From Polydactylus sextarius (Eukaryota > Chordata > Actinopteri > Polynemidae), in contig CM028927.1 of assembly GCA_016801845.1 (NCBI GenBank), positions 1,920,001 to 1,984,000 of the forward strand: 64,000 nucleotides of DNA, in the 5' to 3' direction. Positions 25,501 through 38,010 of the stretch are shown piece by piece (position 1 is the stretch's first letter; every line of letters begins with the position of its first letter). Under the pieces are notes generated by a model. That model made no database searches. It had not been told where the DNA came from and saw only the letters and a list, made by a program, of their open reading frames with translations. The translations under genes were made by a program, and so were the position numbers.

Positions 25501-27530
25501 AAATTCTTGTCTCATTAGAATTAGTGTAATAAATCACTTCTGTAAAATTGTGGCAGTTTACTGAACTATGAAACTGTGAATGAGCCAATGTGAGTCATTC
25601 TTGTGGCAGAGTATGTGTGGGTAGAAAAGGTAAAAGTAAATAAAAATCAAAACACTCATGTGGTTATACGGCCCTTGATTTACACTGCTATTTTGTTGTA
25701 TGAAGCAAGCACAGATAAAATAGAATAATAATAAAAAAAAAATAACCCAATGGCTCCTACTGGTGCAAACAAAGAAAACTGAGCTTACACTGCATTATTA
25801 TCACTTCTTACCTCTAATTTAAATACTGAGAGAAGATAAGAAATGAGAGAGAGGAAGATATTTCCTTGGGAGAATGTCCTCCTGTAAAAACTGAGCACAC
25901 CGGTTGCTTGTGCCAGCATTATTACGACTCATAGTTACGTTTTATTGTTAAGTGACCTCTAGTGGCTGTAGAAATTACGGTGAGAAGGGAAGGGAAGTAA
26001 GGTTATGTAGTGACAAAGTTCACATTGAGAGGTGTGGACAGATGTTCAGCTCCTCTATTCAATTGCAAACATGGACATTTCAGGGCAACTATTTTGACAT
26101 TTCCATAGGATTTAAACACAGATGTTACTAATGACATTAATATCAGGGTTTGGAGCTGAGAATATTATATTAATTAGTGTGATTAATAACATTCCCTGTT
26201 TATTCACTATATCATGTCAAAAAGGACCCTGTGAAAAGGGTCAATTATATCTTTTAAACATGGCTGTTCCACAACATCAACCATATTTTTATTGACACTG
26301 TGATGACTGTGTTTGTTTAGGTTTAGATACAAAAATGACTTCCCACCCACATACCAAATTTGTGCCTAACTAAATGATTTCACATGCTGGCCTGTGTATT
26401 GATAAAGGTGGAGGACTCTTTGGTCCCTGACTACACTTTGTTTGGGAATGTCACAGTTTATGGCCATTGTCTTCTCTAAAACACAGGGTATCCCCATGTA
26501 TTGGCTTTGATATAAAAACTAGATAAGAAGACACATATCATTCTTGTACCTGAATGTTAGCTACAAACATGGTTGGCCTGGTGGAACAAGTGGAAACAGC
26601 CACTAGCCATACACATGGTATAAAGTATCCCTTAAAGCATCTCTTAAACTTATTGACATGATATGTACTGTTAATATAACCAGACAGGGATTTCCTGTAT
26701 ATTAGATAAGCAAGCTAGTTTACAATCTTCTGAAAATTCATATTTAACAGTCAGATATAAAACTGTTAATGAATTTATTAAATCTAACTCCAACTAATAA
26801 GCACAGTATTGTCCATGTCAGACTATTCTTTTTGTAGTTTTAAATTTAGATCTGACATTTTAAAATCTAAATTCACCATTACATGTGATCATTATTTAGA
26901 AGAAAATAGAAGAAGAAAATATCTCTTAAGATGAAAATCTGGAGAACTATTTAAAACAGCAGCTAGAAGATAACTAGTCAGCAGTCCTATCATCATATCT
27001 CATTTGTTAAATGTGAAGGATTGTGTCTTGAATTGGTAAAACCACTAGAATTAAGATCCACCGTAAACATGTGTAATTTGTATTCATCAGTCTTCTCTAT
27101 GTTTTTCCAGCTGAGGAAGATCTCTTGCGTCTTGACAATTGGCTGCAAATATGAAACTTGAATTTTCTGAAAATGGAGTTATCTTAATGCCAGAGAAACA
27201 ATTGACTTCTCTCAAATGCAATTAAACATAACAAAAAGAGCAAAACTCTGAATGAACAAAGCGTCTGATGATTGGCAAGGGCGGACCCACAGAGAGCCCC
27301 TCTACAGAGGTTTGCATCAAGGCTGAATAGCTTCAGCTGGTCTGGTGGAATTTGATAGGACGGCCATGACCACACTCTCAGTTCTTAATGAAGGCTTTGT
27401 CTTCTCCACATACACAGAAAGAGAAAGAAAAGCTATAATCCACCCCTCACCCGTCAAAACCCAGGAAATGAACTGAGAGGTTAACAAATGTTTCAAAACA
27501 CACATTTGGATACAAAGGGTCATTAAGTAA
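22501..27530. other. Intergenic sequence, no gene seen
   Basis: AT-rich sequence without a recognisable exon. It includes A(20) at 22597-22616. Between about 26290 and 26620 the wording ('gtttaggtttagata', 'ggttggcctggtgg') loosely resembles decayed fish repeats. The segments 24600-24800 and 24920-25160 are more complex and could be conserved non-coding DNA, but nothing in the sequence proves it. Confidence 0.5.
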
Positions 27531-27539
27531 TTTATTCTC

Positions 27540-27790
27540 AGGTCTGTCAACGGGAGGAATTTCAGCATCATCACCAGGTGTTTGGCACAAACCTCCCAAC
27601 CTCTTTACAAGTCCCATTTTCACAATGTAGAGCAGGACGCCGGTTAATTAGAGCAGGAATCCAACAGAAACGTCAGGTGAACAAGAGGAAACACGTTGCC
27701 ATGATAAATGCTGAGATAACAAAGCAGCGCTGTCAGCGTCGCTTTTTAACCTTCAGTGCTGAAATGTTTTGTGATGCCATTTAGCTGCTT
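27540..27790. promoter_or_regulatory. Candidate conserved non-coding element
   Basis: A compositionally balanced, repeat-free block ending just before a GT/GC microsatellite. It contains GGTTAATTAG, CAGCGCTGTCAGCG and other transcription-factor-like words. The short open frame through it (27578-27784) has no family resemblance. The regulatory role is inferred from texture only. Confidence 0.25.
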
Positions 27791-27843
27791 TTAGCGCTGC
27801 CCTGCTTCACAGAATGGTTGAAAATGCCAGCTGGATGGCTGAG

Positions 27844-27876
<33 letters not shown>

Positions 27877-27884
27877 TGTGTGTG
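27844..27884. repeat. (GT)n(GC)n compound microsatellite
   Basis: About eleven GT units run into five GC units and then a short GT stretch. Alternating purine-pyrimidine sequence of this kind is a Z-DNA former. Confidence 0.95.
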
Positions 27885-28059
27885 AGCAGTGGGGGTTGGG
27901 TTAGGAAGGAGGCCAGAAAACACAGCCCCATGCCAAACAATTACAGCCATTTCATATTGATCAAAAACCTCTTGTGAACACATGACCATTTATGTTTTCC
28001 AGGGCAGTAAAACCCCACCTCTTTAAAAACAAAATGAATTTTCCCCTTGAAGAAACATT

Positions 28060-28315
28060 CTCACATAAAGCAGAGTTCATACTTCATTGAAAGGATCTGA
28101 TGTGCATTAAGCTGGCATTTTTAAAGCGGCTGATGGGAAGACAGCGTGGGGCAGCATGAGACTGACTATATTTGGTGGATGAGGATACGAGCTGTCCCTA
28201 CCAGGCTACTTTCACACTGGATAATTGACAGCACAGATTCTCACTCCCTCGCACTGCCAGGCTGCTGGCCACAATTCAACATGGGAGATGCTCATTAACA
28301 TAAGTTGGGAAGGTG
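28060..28315. promoter_or_regulatory. Candidate conserved non-coding element
   Basis: A repeat-free block of mixed composition between two AT-rich stretches. It has several homeobox/bHLH-like words (TCATTAACAT, GATAATTGACAG) and no coding frame. A candidate regulatory element by texture only. Confidence 0.25.
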
Positions 28316-28959
28316 CTGTCAGCCAAGTGTTCTGCTATGAACATTTTTATATTACATAATGGGAATATATCGATGTACAGTCAGTATGGATAGCATGTTA
28401 AAATGGCATCAATAAACTGATGCCACTAGTTAGGCACAGCCTTTAAGTGAACTGCTTCATATACTTTTCTGTAGCAATACACCACACATTAAAAACGTAT
28501 TGTTTGTATGCTGTATGTTGTTCAGGCAAAACCTGAAACTGTTTATTGCCATAGCTACTGTAGCTACCACTCACTCTGATTTGTGACATTCATGGGCATG
28601 ATTTCAGGGCACAGCAAGAGGAAGAGTTTTTTCAGCTTGGGGTCCTTGGCTGTTTGTAGATGATGTGAGGACGAGTTGCTGCCTCATGTTAAAGAGTCTT
28701 GGTGTCTTGTTCAGTGAAGGTAGGAGGCAGTGAGATGTTGACTGACTGATCAATGCAGTGTCAGCAGTAAGGCATAACTTAAACATACATCAGTGTTACA
28801 AGAACTACATAAATTCCAGATTCATTGTATATCTCCTTATACTGATGATACATGTCTTTTTATTTCAGATTTCAACAGGTTTACAGACCTTTGTCTGAAA
28901 ACCATCATTGACGTGTACTCTGGTGGTTTAGCAGATGGTTAGTTTGGTCACGTCCCATC

Positions 28960-29065
28960 TGCTAACATGGAGGGGGCTGGGTTTATGACCCATACTGCAG
29001 CCAACCACCAAGGGGTGACTGATGTGTTCTGGCTTCATTTCTGGGGAATTATCAAGTCATCCACC
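28960..29065 (+). repeat. Interspersed repeat fragment
   Basis: The wording 'catggagggggctgggttta', 'tactgcagccaaccaccaag' and 'tggcttcatttctgggga' matches a repeat I know as common in fish, though I cannot name its family. A weak echo ('ttggcttcatttctg') occurs near 50720. Confidence 0.5.
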
Positions 29066-29069
29066 TAAT

Positions 29070-29800
29070 TAAAAGTATGAAAGCTAGTTAATTAACCTAA
29101 CAAAGAAAAAGACTGGTCTGGGAACACTTAGTCCAGCTCTGTCCATAGTAAAACAAAAACAAAAACAAAAAAGGCAAAAGCTCTCAAGTAAACATGTTAT
29201 ATCTGGCTTTTTTAATTCAAAGCACACAGAAATGTTGTGCTTTTACCCTGAGTTATATGTTATAAGGATTCATATTTTAGATTTTGGGTTGTGGTCAAAA
29301 GGCCAACAAGGGACCATTTAAACAGTAATCTGGTTAAATGGTTGTGCTCAATGCTTCTTGGACAAAACCAATATATATTCTTATTATAAATCAATAAATC
29401 GTGGTTCTTTATTGAGTTAAATGATAAGGTAATAATAAACTCATATGTTGGGGGTTCATTGTTGAGGTCGGACAAAAGTGTTATTTTATGTTAAAACCAG
29501 ATACTAATGCCACTGATATGCTCAGTTCAGCTGCTTTACCATTGTAATAGTGGCAGCGCTTGAAGGCAAAGACACATAAATCAGCCAGCAGAAGATAGAC
29601 AGGTAGCCCAGAGCAGACCAGTTCTAAACTCATACAGCTGTGGCACTTGGCTTGTTGGAGTTTGTTATCTAAACCACGATAATCTTGTTAGTCCAGATTA
29701 CAGATGTAGTCCATCTAGTGAGTGTCAGAGTAGGAAACGCCAGTTCCAGTCAAGGTAACACAGGGGCAAAAAATCTCTCTCTCTCTCTCTATGGATGTGG

Positions 29801-29840
<40 letters not shown>

Positions 29841-30394
29841 AAACCACTTGCAGCCACATACTTGAATGCTTTTGTGGCAGCTGGGCTTGAACACGACTGT
29901 AATGTTTCATCTTGTGTGCATCAGTAGGTTCATTGTACATGCCCTCCATAAACAAACAAAAGCTGTAGTTGCCCAGGAATTATCCACAGCCCTACAGTTT
30001 TCTGTTCTCTGTTTTAAAATTCAGAAAATATACTGTATGCGCCTCAACTATGGTAAAAGTAATATTAGTAACATATTGAGGTTGGTGATTTTTGTGTCTC
30101 AACACAAAACAAGACAACTGGATCGACTTCTCAAAAGAAACTGCAAAAGTGTTGTGTCCTTTTTTACCTTGTGCTTTTTTTCCCTGCAAACTGAGGCATG
30201 TACCAAGCTGTGCCAACAGAGTCACTGAAATGTGAATTGTACGTGTGTGTATAAATGAGTATAACATGGGGAGAACAAATGTGACCCTTCTTTTCCTCAC
30301 CTCCAACCATGCCACAAGACCAAATCTGTTGCTATGGCACTGTGGGAAAAAATGAAAAAAGTTTGACAAGGGTTCCATACATTTTTAAACTACT
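29070..30394. other. Intergenic sequence with microsatellites, no gene seen
   Basis: No exon is recognised. The open frames of up to 128 codons at 29866-30378 on both strands have no domain and are attributed to chance. Confidence 0.5.
29774..29839. repeat. (TC)n / (TG)n compound microsatellite
   Basis: A TC tract (29774-29790), a short ATGGATGTGGA spacer and a long TG tract (29802-29839). Confidence 0.95.
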
Positions 30395-30720
30395 TATTGG
30401 CATTGCCTCAAAGGTTGCACCTCCTGCTGCCCTCCCCTTCAGCTGCTGTACAGCCACATCAGTGTCAGGCCCCGGATCCCTGGAGGAGGGCTGCCGCAGC
30501 GGGCCGGCTGGGGCTCGGGAGCTTTAATTGGGGCTCGAGGACACCTCCCTTCACTGCTACAGCTGTGCTGCCTCTGGCTGACGGTGGGATCAAAACCTCG
30601 TGACTAGCCAGAGGTCGGAGGTCGCCTGGTGGCTGCTCAGCATGCAGGGCCAGAGGAGGACTCTGCTGTGGCAGCAGGCGGATCAGGCGGAGCTGTCCTG
30701 CAGTTTGCATGAACCCTGAC
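30395..30720. promoter_or_regulatory. GC-rich island, candidate regulatory block
   Basis: Markedly GC-rich relative to both flanks, with several CpGs (for example around 30495-30540) and no repeat wording. Open frames cross it on both strands (30397-30603 +, 30465-30710 -) but neither shows a known domain. It could be a small CpG island, a non-coding RNA promoter or a conserved element. The sequence alone does not decide. Confidence 0.3.
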
Positions 30721-33112
30721 TTGAAACCCTCAGCTGCTCAGTCTGTCTGTCTCTAAAAGTAAAAAAAAAACAAAAAAACAAAGATAAAAGGAGCTGATGT
30801 ATGCACAAAGTCTAATATCCACTCATTTACCATTAACCATTGTCAAATTTAGTTCTGCTTTTGTCTGCTATAATAAATTCCTCTTGTATCCCTCTCATAA
30901 TCTAGGGCATTCAAGCACTGCAGGTAAAACTGTATACTATTTAGTATGTCCTTGTTGAGCTGCCATGGCTGTTTTACCTGTTATCTTTTCATCAAATGCA
31001 CTGGAGATCTGATCGCTTTTTACATTTCACAAATAGATTTCAACTGAATACACTGATGTAAAATTTGTGGATTTCTTGAAAAGAATCACATCAGTTCATA
31101 TAATTGCTCTGTAGTTTTATGTAGCAGAAATAACATACAATTTTTCAGAAGCCCACACTTAGATTATCCATTTGATTTTTATGAAAACAGCTACAACAAT
31201 AAGCTACAGGCTAACTCAGTGTTTTAATTCTCAATTCATCTCTTTGCTGTTTGAACTTTTACTAAAATCCTGATTATGTTCTCCAGCTAACTTTCTTCTG
31301 GACTCGTCAGTTGCTGAATATTTAAAATATAATGTTTAAATTATGTCTATTCACATCAGTTCAGCTTTTACTTAAATCTACAATAGATAAGTTCTAGAAA
31401 TCAATGTACTAAACAGCAGCTCTGCCACCTTAAACACAAGGTCATTGATTCAAGTCCAGTGCAGACTGTTCTTGGTGCTATGCAATGACGGGTTATAATG
31501 AAAGTTGAAAACCACCCAGCCCATTACCTACTGCACAAGTTCACTATTAACACCATTGCGGCCAATGCAGGAAACTGAAGTCAGTCACACACTTACATCT
31601 TCTAATTCTAGACCAAAGTTTGGCTAAAGTTTATGTCAACAGATAACAGATCCCACCCTGAGTTTGGTCTGGAAGAATTTGCTAAAAATAAAATTAATAA
31701 TTAAAAAAAGCTAGAGCGCAACTGATACAGGATATTTGGGTGAGGCCAATCTCAAGATCATTTTGTGTTTACTCGATCTTGTCTCGAAATCTAAAGTTAA
31801 AAGACTCTGTCTTGACCTACAGTGGGAGGAGATGGACTCATAATTAGATGGTTAGATGTTTTTTTTTTTTTTTTTGCAATGGTCATATACAAAACATCCA
31901 CCATTACAAATCAATTTACATAAAAAATATAATGTTGAAAATACATCCCAAGGTTGTGAACAGTTTAAATGTACTAGTAAAAGGAATAAAGATCTATCAT
32001 TCAAAGGATATTAGATATGAAGTTTTGCACTTATTGCTGTCAAAATTTAACATCTTCAATTTTAGTAAAATGCTGACATCTTGCAGTCCTAATTTTTGAC
32101 TTTAGCTGAGTATTGAGTAGAATATTTTGTTAGAAAAAAGTCCATATGAAGAGGTAAGGTGTAGAGTGAAGAGTGTACCAGACTGTTCCTACCATACGAA
32201 GAATCCCTAGTCTAACTTATAGAACTGGAGGCCTAATTGTTGTTTTTATGGTCTTGGTCTCTGTTGCGTTCTTGGTTTCAACTCATTCTTGACCCTTCAA
32301 AGACTCGGTCTTGACTCAGTTTTGAGTCTTGACTCATCTGTGGTCTAGGAGGAAGAATGGATCGTCTACAAAATCAGAGACTCAGTTGTCTAATCTCTGA
32401 CTTCTCTTGTCCTTTACTGGACCCATAGCGTTGTACATAAATGTGTTTGTGAATGGGTGAAGGTGACCACTTCTTGCCTCCGCTGATGAAAGTCATGTGA
32501 GACGTGACTGAAAGCTGCTTGAGCAACAGCTTGAAATGTTTATACCAATTTCTTAATGTGATCAATGTTCCATGTATCCATCAACATCATATAATTTATA
32601 GCTGTGTAAGAAGAACACTTCTTCTTAACACTTGTCTTTAAAGGAGTCCTAGAACACCTGCTTTCAACTACTGCAAACTGTTCTTTGAACCACTGTATAG
32701 AATATGTAATATTGTTGGGGCTAAGAATGGACTAGAAGGACTGCTAGAGGGCCTAATACAACCCCATGATATGGCCCTAGAATAAAACGACCCCCCACCC
32801 CCCCGGCAAGCTCATTAACATTGAGATGAGCTGCACGCTGATTGGTCGGTTTACCCTGAAGCTAGAAACCCTTAGTACTGTAGCCGGTAAAAAAATGGCT
32901 CTATCGTTCAGAGTGGTAAGTTTTGTCATGTAGATTTTTTATGATTTCGAGATTTAACTATGTGTAAAGTTGGCTGTAATAATGCTAGTGTTACAACTAT
33001 CCTGCACCCTGTTTATATGCATATATGCAAATTTAATAGGGTGTATCGAAAGTGGACTAGAACTCCTATAGGGAGCCTAAGTCACAACTCTACTTTGACT
33101 TCTACCCTGAAT
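30721..33112. other. Intergenic sequence with decayed repeat traces
   Basis: No exon is recognised. T(17) lies at 31859-31875. Segments at 31740-31830 and 32240-32350 contain repeated 'gactc', 'cttgactc' and 'gtcttg' wording of the kind seen in fish interspersed repeats. A C-rich stretch lies at 32790-32804. Confidence 0.45.
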
Positions 33113-33650
33113 CACACATATGCCCTATCTTGATTTAAATGACAACTATTAGTGTGAGTCAAGGCAATGATTATGATGTAATTGTGGATTTATATGATTC
33201 TTAAGATACGGAACTGGTTCGACTACAAACCAAACAGTCTTGTAGGTGACGTCACGTCACAAACTTTTCACTGAGTTTCTTTTGCCCTCTCTTCCCAGCT
33301 GAAGAGAGAACGAGTAGTAGGTGGAGATGAGATATTTTTCCTTGGTTAGCATAGCAAGCTGCTAAGCTAACGATAGCCATCAGAGTTTGATGATGAAGTA
33401 AATTTAGTGAGACGAACACTGTAGTCCGCTACGTGGTCTCACACGAAACCTAAAGTAACGTTTGCTGCCTGTCACTAAACAGTCCTCTCTCCATGTCAAA
33501 TATTATCTTCAAAATTCACAAACATCATATGTGAAAACCATGACAGAATTCAAACGGGACCAGAAAATCATTTTTGATCTCTTCATTGACTCTCGTTCAT
33601 AGTTTTTACGAGCAGAGGACCCAATGTTAGAGGACTGGAGGTAGATGGAC
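33113..33650 (+). repeat. Unnamed ~0.5-kb repeat, copy 1
   Basis: This block aligns by eye, with short gaps, to the reverse complement of 42240-42730. Shared landmarks are 'atcttgatttaaat', 'gactacaaaccaaa', 'gtagtccgctacgtggtctc', 'tgcctgtcactaaacag', 'aacatcatatgtgaaaa' and 'gggaccagaaaat'. No long open frame or terminal inverted repeat is evident. It is likely a non-autonomous transposable element, but the family is not recognised. Confidence 0.8.
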
Positions 33651-35819
33651 ATTTCATACGCTCCCCATTGAGACATATCGCAGCCTTGTTGAGATTGACC
33701 TGTTTTATCACAGCCATGTCTAGTTTACAAATTTGCATGTAGAGGAGGTCAGCGATGGAGCTGAGGTTTTGGTACGGCCCTTTAGACACCCCAAGCTGCC
33801 TATATTCAACAACAACAAGGTAAATGCGGTTTGAATTCTATAACCCCTTAAAATCCACACTGACTACGCTGTAGTTGCTGAGTGTTGAAATAAAGTGTTA
33901 TTTGATTTTTTTTTAAAAAAGAAAGCTTAATCCTTTCACAGTAATTCATGTGTATTTTTAATCTTTTATTTCAGTGATAGTTTTGTCTTCTGGCTCTCTC
34001 AGCATTGATTATTTGGTTTACAGATAATGCATGAGCTGAATCAATACACACCAGTGATCACATACATCATAATACTGCTCAGCTTTCAAAAAGAAAAATC
34101 TCTGGCTGTTTAGAAGAGTCAAACAGGTACCGGGCAACATTTGTCTTTGTAAACAACATGGATTCATGAAAAAAACAACAATCAATACAACATGAAACAG
34201 AAAAAGACATTTAAGCTGGACTAAAACAAATTTATCATCACGCTAACACTCAAAGTTTCTTTATGGCCTGAGCGAAGCCTTTTTACTTACAGTGTATGAT
34301 GATTACGCTTGCGTCATGCAAGAGAGGGGATGATTTATTTTTGTTTATTCAAATAAACAGTGTCAGTGCAGTGGTCTATGACAAACACTCAGTTGAATTG
34401 CTATTGTGATAAACAAGTTACTGTTCCTACACTTTAAAAAAAAAAAAAAAACGAATCTGGGAAAACAAATATCAAGTGTTGTGGTGACTTCATTTCCATG
34501 GCAAAGCTATGAATGAACTCAGCATCACCCCGACAGCAGCTGCTTTCTCAATCCATCGTCTTCACGTGGAGAGAATATATCAGTTTAAACACTGGGATTA
34601 TCAAGCAATGGTCTATATTCACACACTCTAAGTACATCTACTGTATATGCAGTTCTCATACAATGTGTCTATAACAAATTCCTCAATGTGACATTTATAT
34701 TAGTCCTGATATGGCAATATCCTATGAAAAAGAAAATAAACTATAGCCCTGAAAGACATTGCAGTCAGCTCTGAATCCTCCATCATTTACATATTTCCCA
34801 TTTATTTGCCAATTATGGGTTACACTCCTCCTGACCTGTGGGCAGAGGATTTAAAAGTCTGAAAACAAATCACACACTCTGCACAAACCTTTCTTTGTTT
34901 TGAACTCTCAACCTGACTGAATCAAAGATCAAAGAAGGAAACAGGATTCTGTTAGTCAGACGTTATCAAGTTATCAAGTCGTCTGTTTGTAGACACATTT
35001 TTCAATGTTGTGTCATAAAACAATTCAACATGATGATAAGAAAAGTACGACAGTCAGGAAAAAAATGACAGGATGAAGATTTTTATTTTTGTTTTGTCAG
35101 TTGACAAAAATGACAAAGTCAAAATGTCAATTTTATTCTGAAAATAAAAGAAAGAAATCGTTGTCCTCGTTTTTATTCTGGTCCTGATACTCTGTTGTAG
35201 AAAAGCAACTATTGTATTTTCTTTTCTCGCTCCATATATTTACCGTAAATTAATTTGCATTTTCAGCAACTTGACAGACAATAATATCTGCGTTTAGTTT
35301 TAGTGATTCCTAGCATTAACAGCTGTTCAGTTACAAGTATCAAACTGTTTTTTGTCTCTATACTTACCTCTATAACAAAAAAAAAAAAAAATAGTTTAAC
35401 TTAATCAAAGGACCTCCATCACACTATGGTCATGTGTCTTATACAGGTGAAAGAAACTTGACCTCAGTCCAGGTTATTGTTGTTTTGCAGTTATATTTAA
35501 TATCACAGAAACAAACAAATTAGTTAATGTGATGTAGAGTTATGTTTCCTTCTCTCAGTCAAAAAAAAAAAACACCTCAGAGGCCCAGAGGTACATTCTG
35601 CTCCTTACCAGTCCTCATACATAAATAACCTGCCCACACTCTGCACAAACCTAAAACTAAACTAAACTTAACACAAAAAATAGAACTAAATGAAAAATAA
35701 AAGCTTAAATATGCTAAAGAAACTACAATCAATAAATAGCATATGGAAACTGATACTGATACATACTGATTATAATAAATCATCATCATAATAAATCATT
35801 GGCATTGACCAGTTAGTCC
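33651..35819. other. Intergenic sequence, no gene seen
   Basis: AT-rich, with A(17) at 34436-34452 and other A-runs near 35380 and 35560. No exon, repeat family or RNA gene is recognised. Confidence 0.5.
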
Positions 35820-36114
35820 CAGCATCAACTGCTGTCAGAGCCACTGTGAGTTGCTGTAACATCCAGTCTGCTCTGAAGAAGCTGTGCTGCCTTATAACCT
35901 GCTGACAGAGCGACCATCACCAAAACCTGCTCAAGAGATTGTCACAGAATGAGCTTTACGCACCCTAAAGATAATTTTTCTTTGTTTTCTTTAATTAGTT
36001 GTTAGTCAAATGCTGTTTTGCTCACTGTGGAAATGTTGGGCTTCTCTATGTAAAGTGCCTTGAGATAAATGTTTTTATGATTTGGCGCTATATAAATAAA
36101 ATTGAACTGAATTG
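35820..36114 (+). repeat. Interspersed repeat with 'gatttggcgctat' tail, copy 1
   Basis: It ends in 'taaagtgccttgagataaat' followed by 'gatttggcgctatataaat' and an AATTGAACTG tail. This is wording very common at the 3' end of a fish retroposon/LINE tail family. The tail recurs at 46787-46847 and 49667-49729, always on the + strand. The left boundary is uncertain. Confidence 0.6.
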
Positions 36115-36119
36115 TTTTC

Positions 36120-36440
36120 AGATTTTTGTTTCTCCTTCCCGCTCAGTGTAATTTGTGTTTCTGTGTCAGAGTATTTCTCTGTTCTCCCTTTTCTCTGCGT
36201 CACTTGGTTGTAGCCCTTTGTGTCAAGTGTAGCAGTGTCTGTTCTTGTATGATCCTTGTTCATTTTCTGGTCTTAGCTCTATTCAATTCCTGTCGGATTT
36301 GTTTGTTTGATCTGCTGACTGCCTACCTGTCTACTGAATCTTTTTTGCAAGTAAAGACTTTTTTTTTTTTTTTCCCAGAGCTCTAAGCTGTGCTTTTGGG
36401 TCTTCTTCCTCACAATTTCCTAGTTGGTACAGAAACTACA
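36120..36440 (+). mobile_element. Possible LTR-retrotransposon-like remnant
   Basis: T-rich sequence with 'gcaagtaaagac', T(15), 'cccagagctctaagctg' and a 'cctcacaatttcctag' ending resembles the 3' part of fish LTR elements. This is recognition by wording only. No protein domain, paired LTR or primer-binding site was identified. Confidence 0.3.
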
Positions 36441-36794
36441 TTTGGCAGCAGAAAAAAAAGTACATAAAGAACCTTTAAAAAAACACTGTGATTTAAAAAA
36501 GTAACAACTAATAAAGCTGCACGGCATAAAAAAAAAAAAAAAAAAGATGCACAAATTTGTTATTCATGATTAATTATTTTGTGACATACAGAAACACTTT
36601 GGCCTCTTTGAGCCTCAGACATTTCAATGATGGGAAACCGTGGGAGACGTGCAGAGGGGAAACTAACAAATGACGAACTTGTGCAACAGGATAAGAAATC
36701 CCAACTATACACTTGTTTATTATGTGTCACATGTTTAAGATGGAAACCACATTTTCATTATTAATCCTGTTGTGTTTAACATGTTGATCATATG

Positions 36795-36925
36795 CTGTAG
36801 CCAGAGGCATAATGTTTTCCGACCATCCATCTGTCCATTTTTCTGAACACATCTCAAAAGCCAAGGTTACCATGACTGAACTAAATGTTTGTGTCCATAC
36901 CTCAAGAATTTACATACTAGTTTAT
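36795..36925 (+). repeat. Interspersed teleost repeat, copy B
   Basis: Partial, diverged copy of the 8531-8720 family ('gaggcataatgttttccg', 'ccatctgtccat', 'atacctcaagaatt'). Confidence 0.5.
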
Positions 36926-37734
36926 TTTAATCTGACTGACTGGTGGAGGCCTACAACCACAATACGGTATTGTAATTTAAAATATCTCAACAGGAAAACA
37001 ACTGCTATGCTGCAGATATTATTAAAAATGTAGAAGTGTAAAAGAACAATATTTGCCTTTGGTAAGCTGCAGAAATGAATATCCTCGAATATATTTCAAG
37101 TGCGTCAAACTATATCCAAGTATAGTATTTACAACAAGATACGTATGATATGTTTGATATCAAATATATCAAACATGGGTTTTTATTTAAATATCTATTG
37201 TTAATTAATCCCTGACCACATTTTCAGCTAGATTTTAATTTATACTCTCTAAAGACACTAATTTCCATGTTTCATGTTCAGAGTTTGGACCAGTAAAACA
37301 CTTGATGGGAACTTGGGAAAGACTGTGATTGCATTTAACAAAAAGAAGATTTGCATGTCTCCAAGTATTGGTACTAAACATACCAAGGCTCAGACTGTTT
37401 CTTCACATAAAGATGACCACATGAAACCAATGACTAACTGCAGTATGAATTCATGTTTTGCATTTAGATGTGCCAGACACAAGTTCCCCTTGTGTGCTGA
37501 CTGAGTGTTTATCTGAGTGTTTATCTTTTGGTCTTATTTACTATAGTCCTCGCAGCAAAAGTGCAGTTTCTACAAAACACCTACAGGCAAATCCACTTCA
37601 GCTCCTTCAAAGGGCTTAATGACAGAGCAAGCAAGACATCTGAGAGAAGACATTATCATCTCAGAGGACGAAAACGCTATTATAAACTGATTAGGTGGAG
37701 GAGAGTTGGATGGAAATCACTCTTGAATCTTTTT

Positions 37735-38010
37735 TTAACCATTAATTAGTGGTTCTGTCAGCGCGGTTCATTCTGCGGGGATGACTAATGCGTAGATCTC
37801 TCCCACTGCTCCTCATGACCAGTTGGTACATTGCTGTCACATTTGCATATGTAGCTCTGACAGCAAAAAGAAAAATCCCATCGCCTGTTAATGTAGCCGG
37901 AGCTCTGTGTGCAGTCTGTGTATTCTGGCACAGACTCTTGCTCTTCTCTGAAACGAGATGACATAAAAGCAACAGGATGGCCACCTTAATCAGTAATTGG
38001 TTGACTGTAA
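37735..38010. promoter_or_regulatory. Candidate conserved non-coding element
   Basis: A repeat-free block of mixed composition. It includes AACCATTAATTAGTGGTT (37738-37755), which is nearly palindromic around a homeodomain-type TAATTA core, and an octamer-like ATTTGCATAT at 37840-37849. A 123-codon minus-strand frame crosses it without domain resemblance. The regulatory role is inferred. Confidence 0.3.

Noticed and set aside
27117..27160. Possible exon after 'tttttccag' at 27111
   Set aside because: The frame closes within about 15 codons, no donor follows at a suitable place, and the peptide matches nothing known.
29725..29955. Protein with poly-Thr/His stretch
   Set aside because: The stretch is only the translation of the (TG)n and (TC)n microsatellites.
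31415..31480. tRNA-derived SINE B-box-like 'gattcaagtcc'
   Set aside because: There is no A-box at the right spacing and no tRNA cloverleaf can be drawn.
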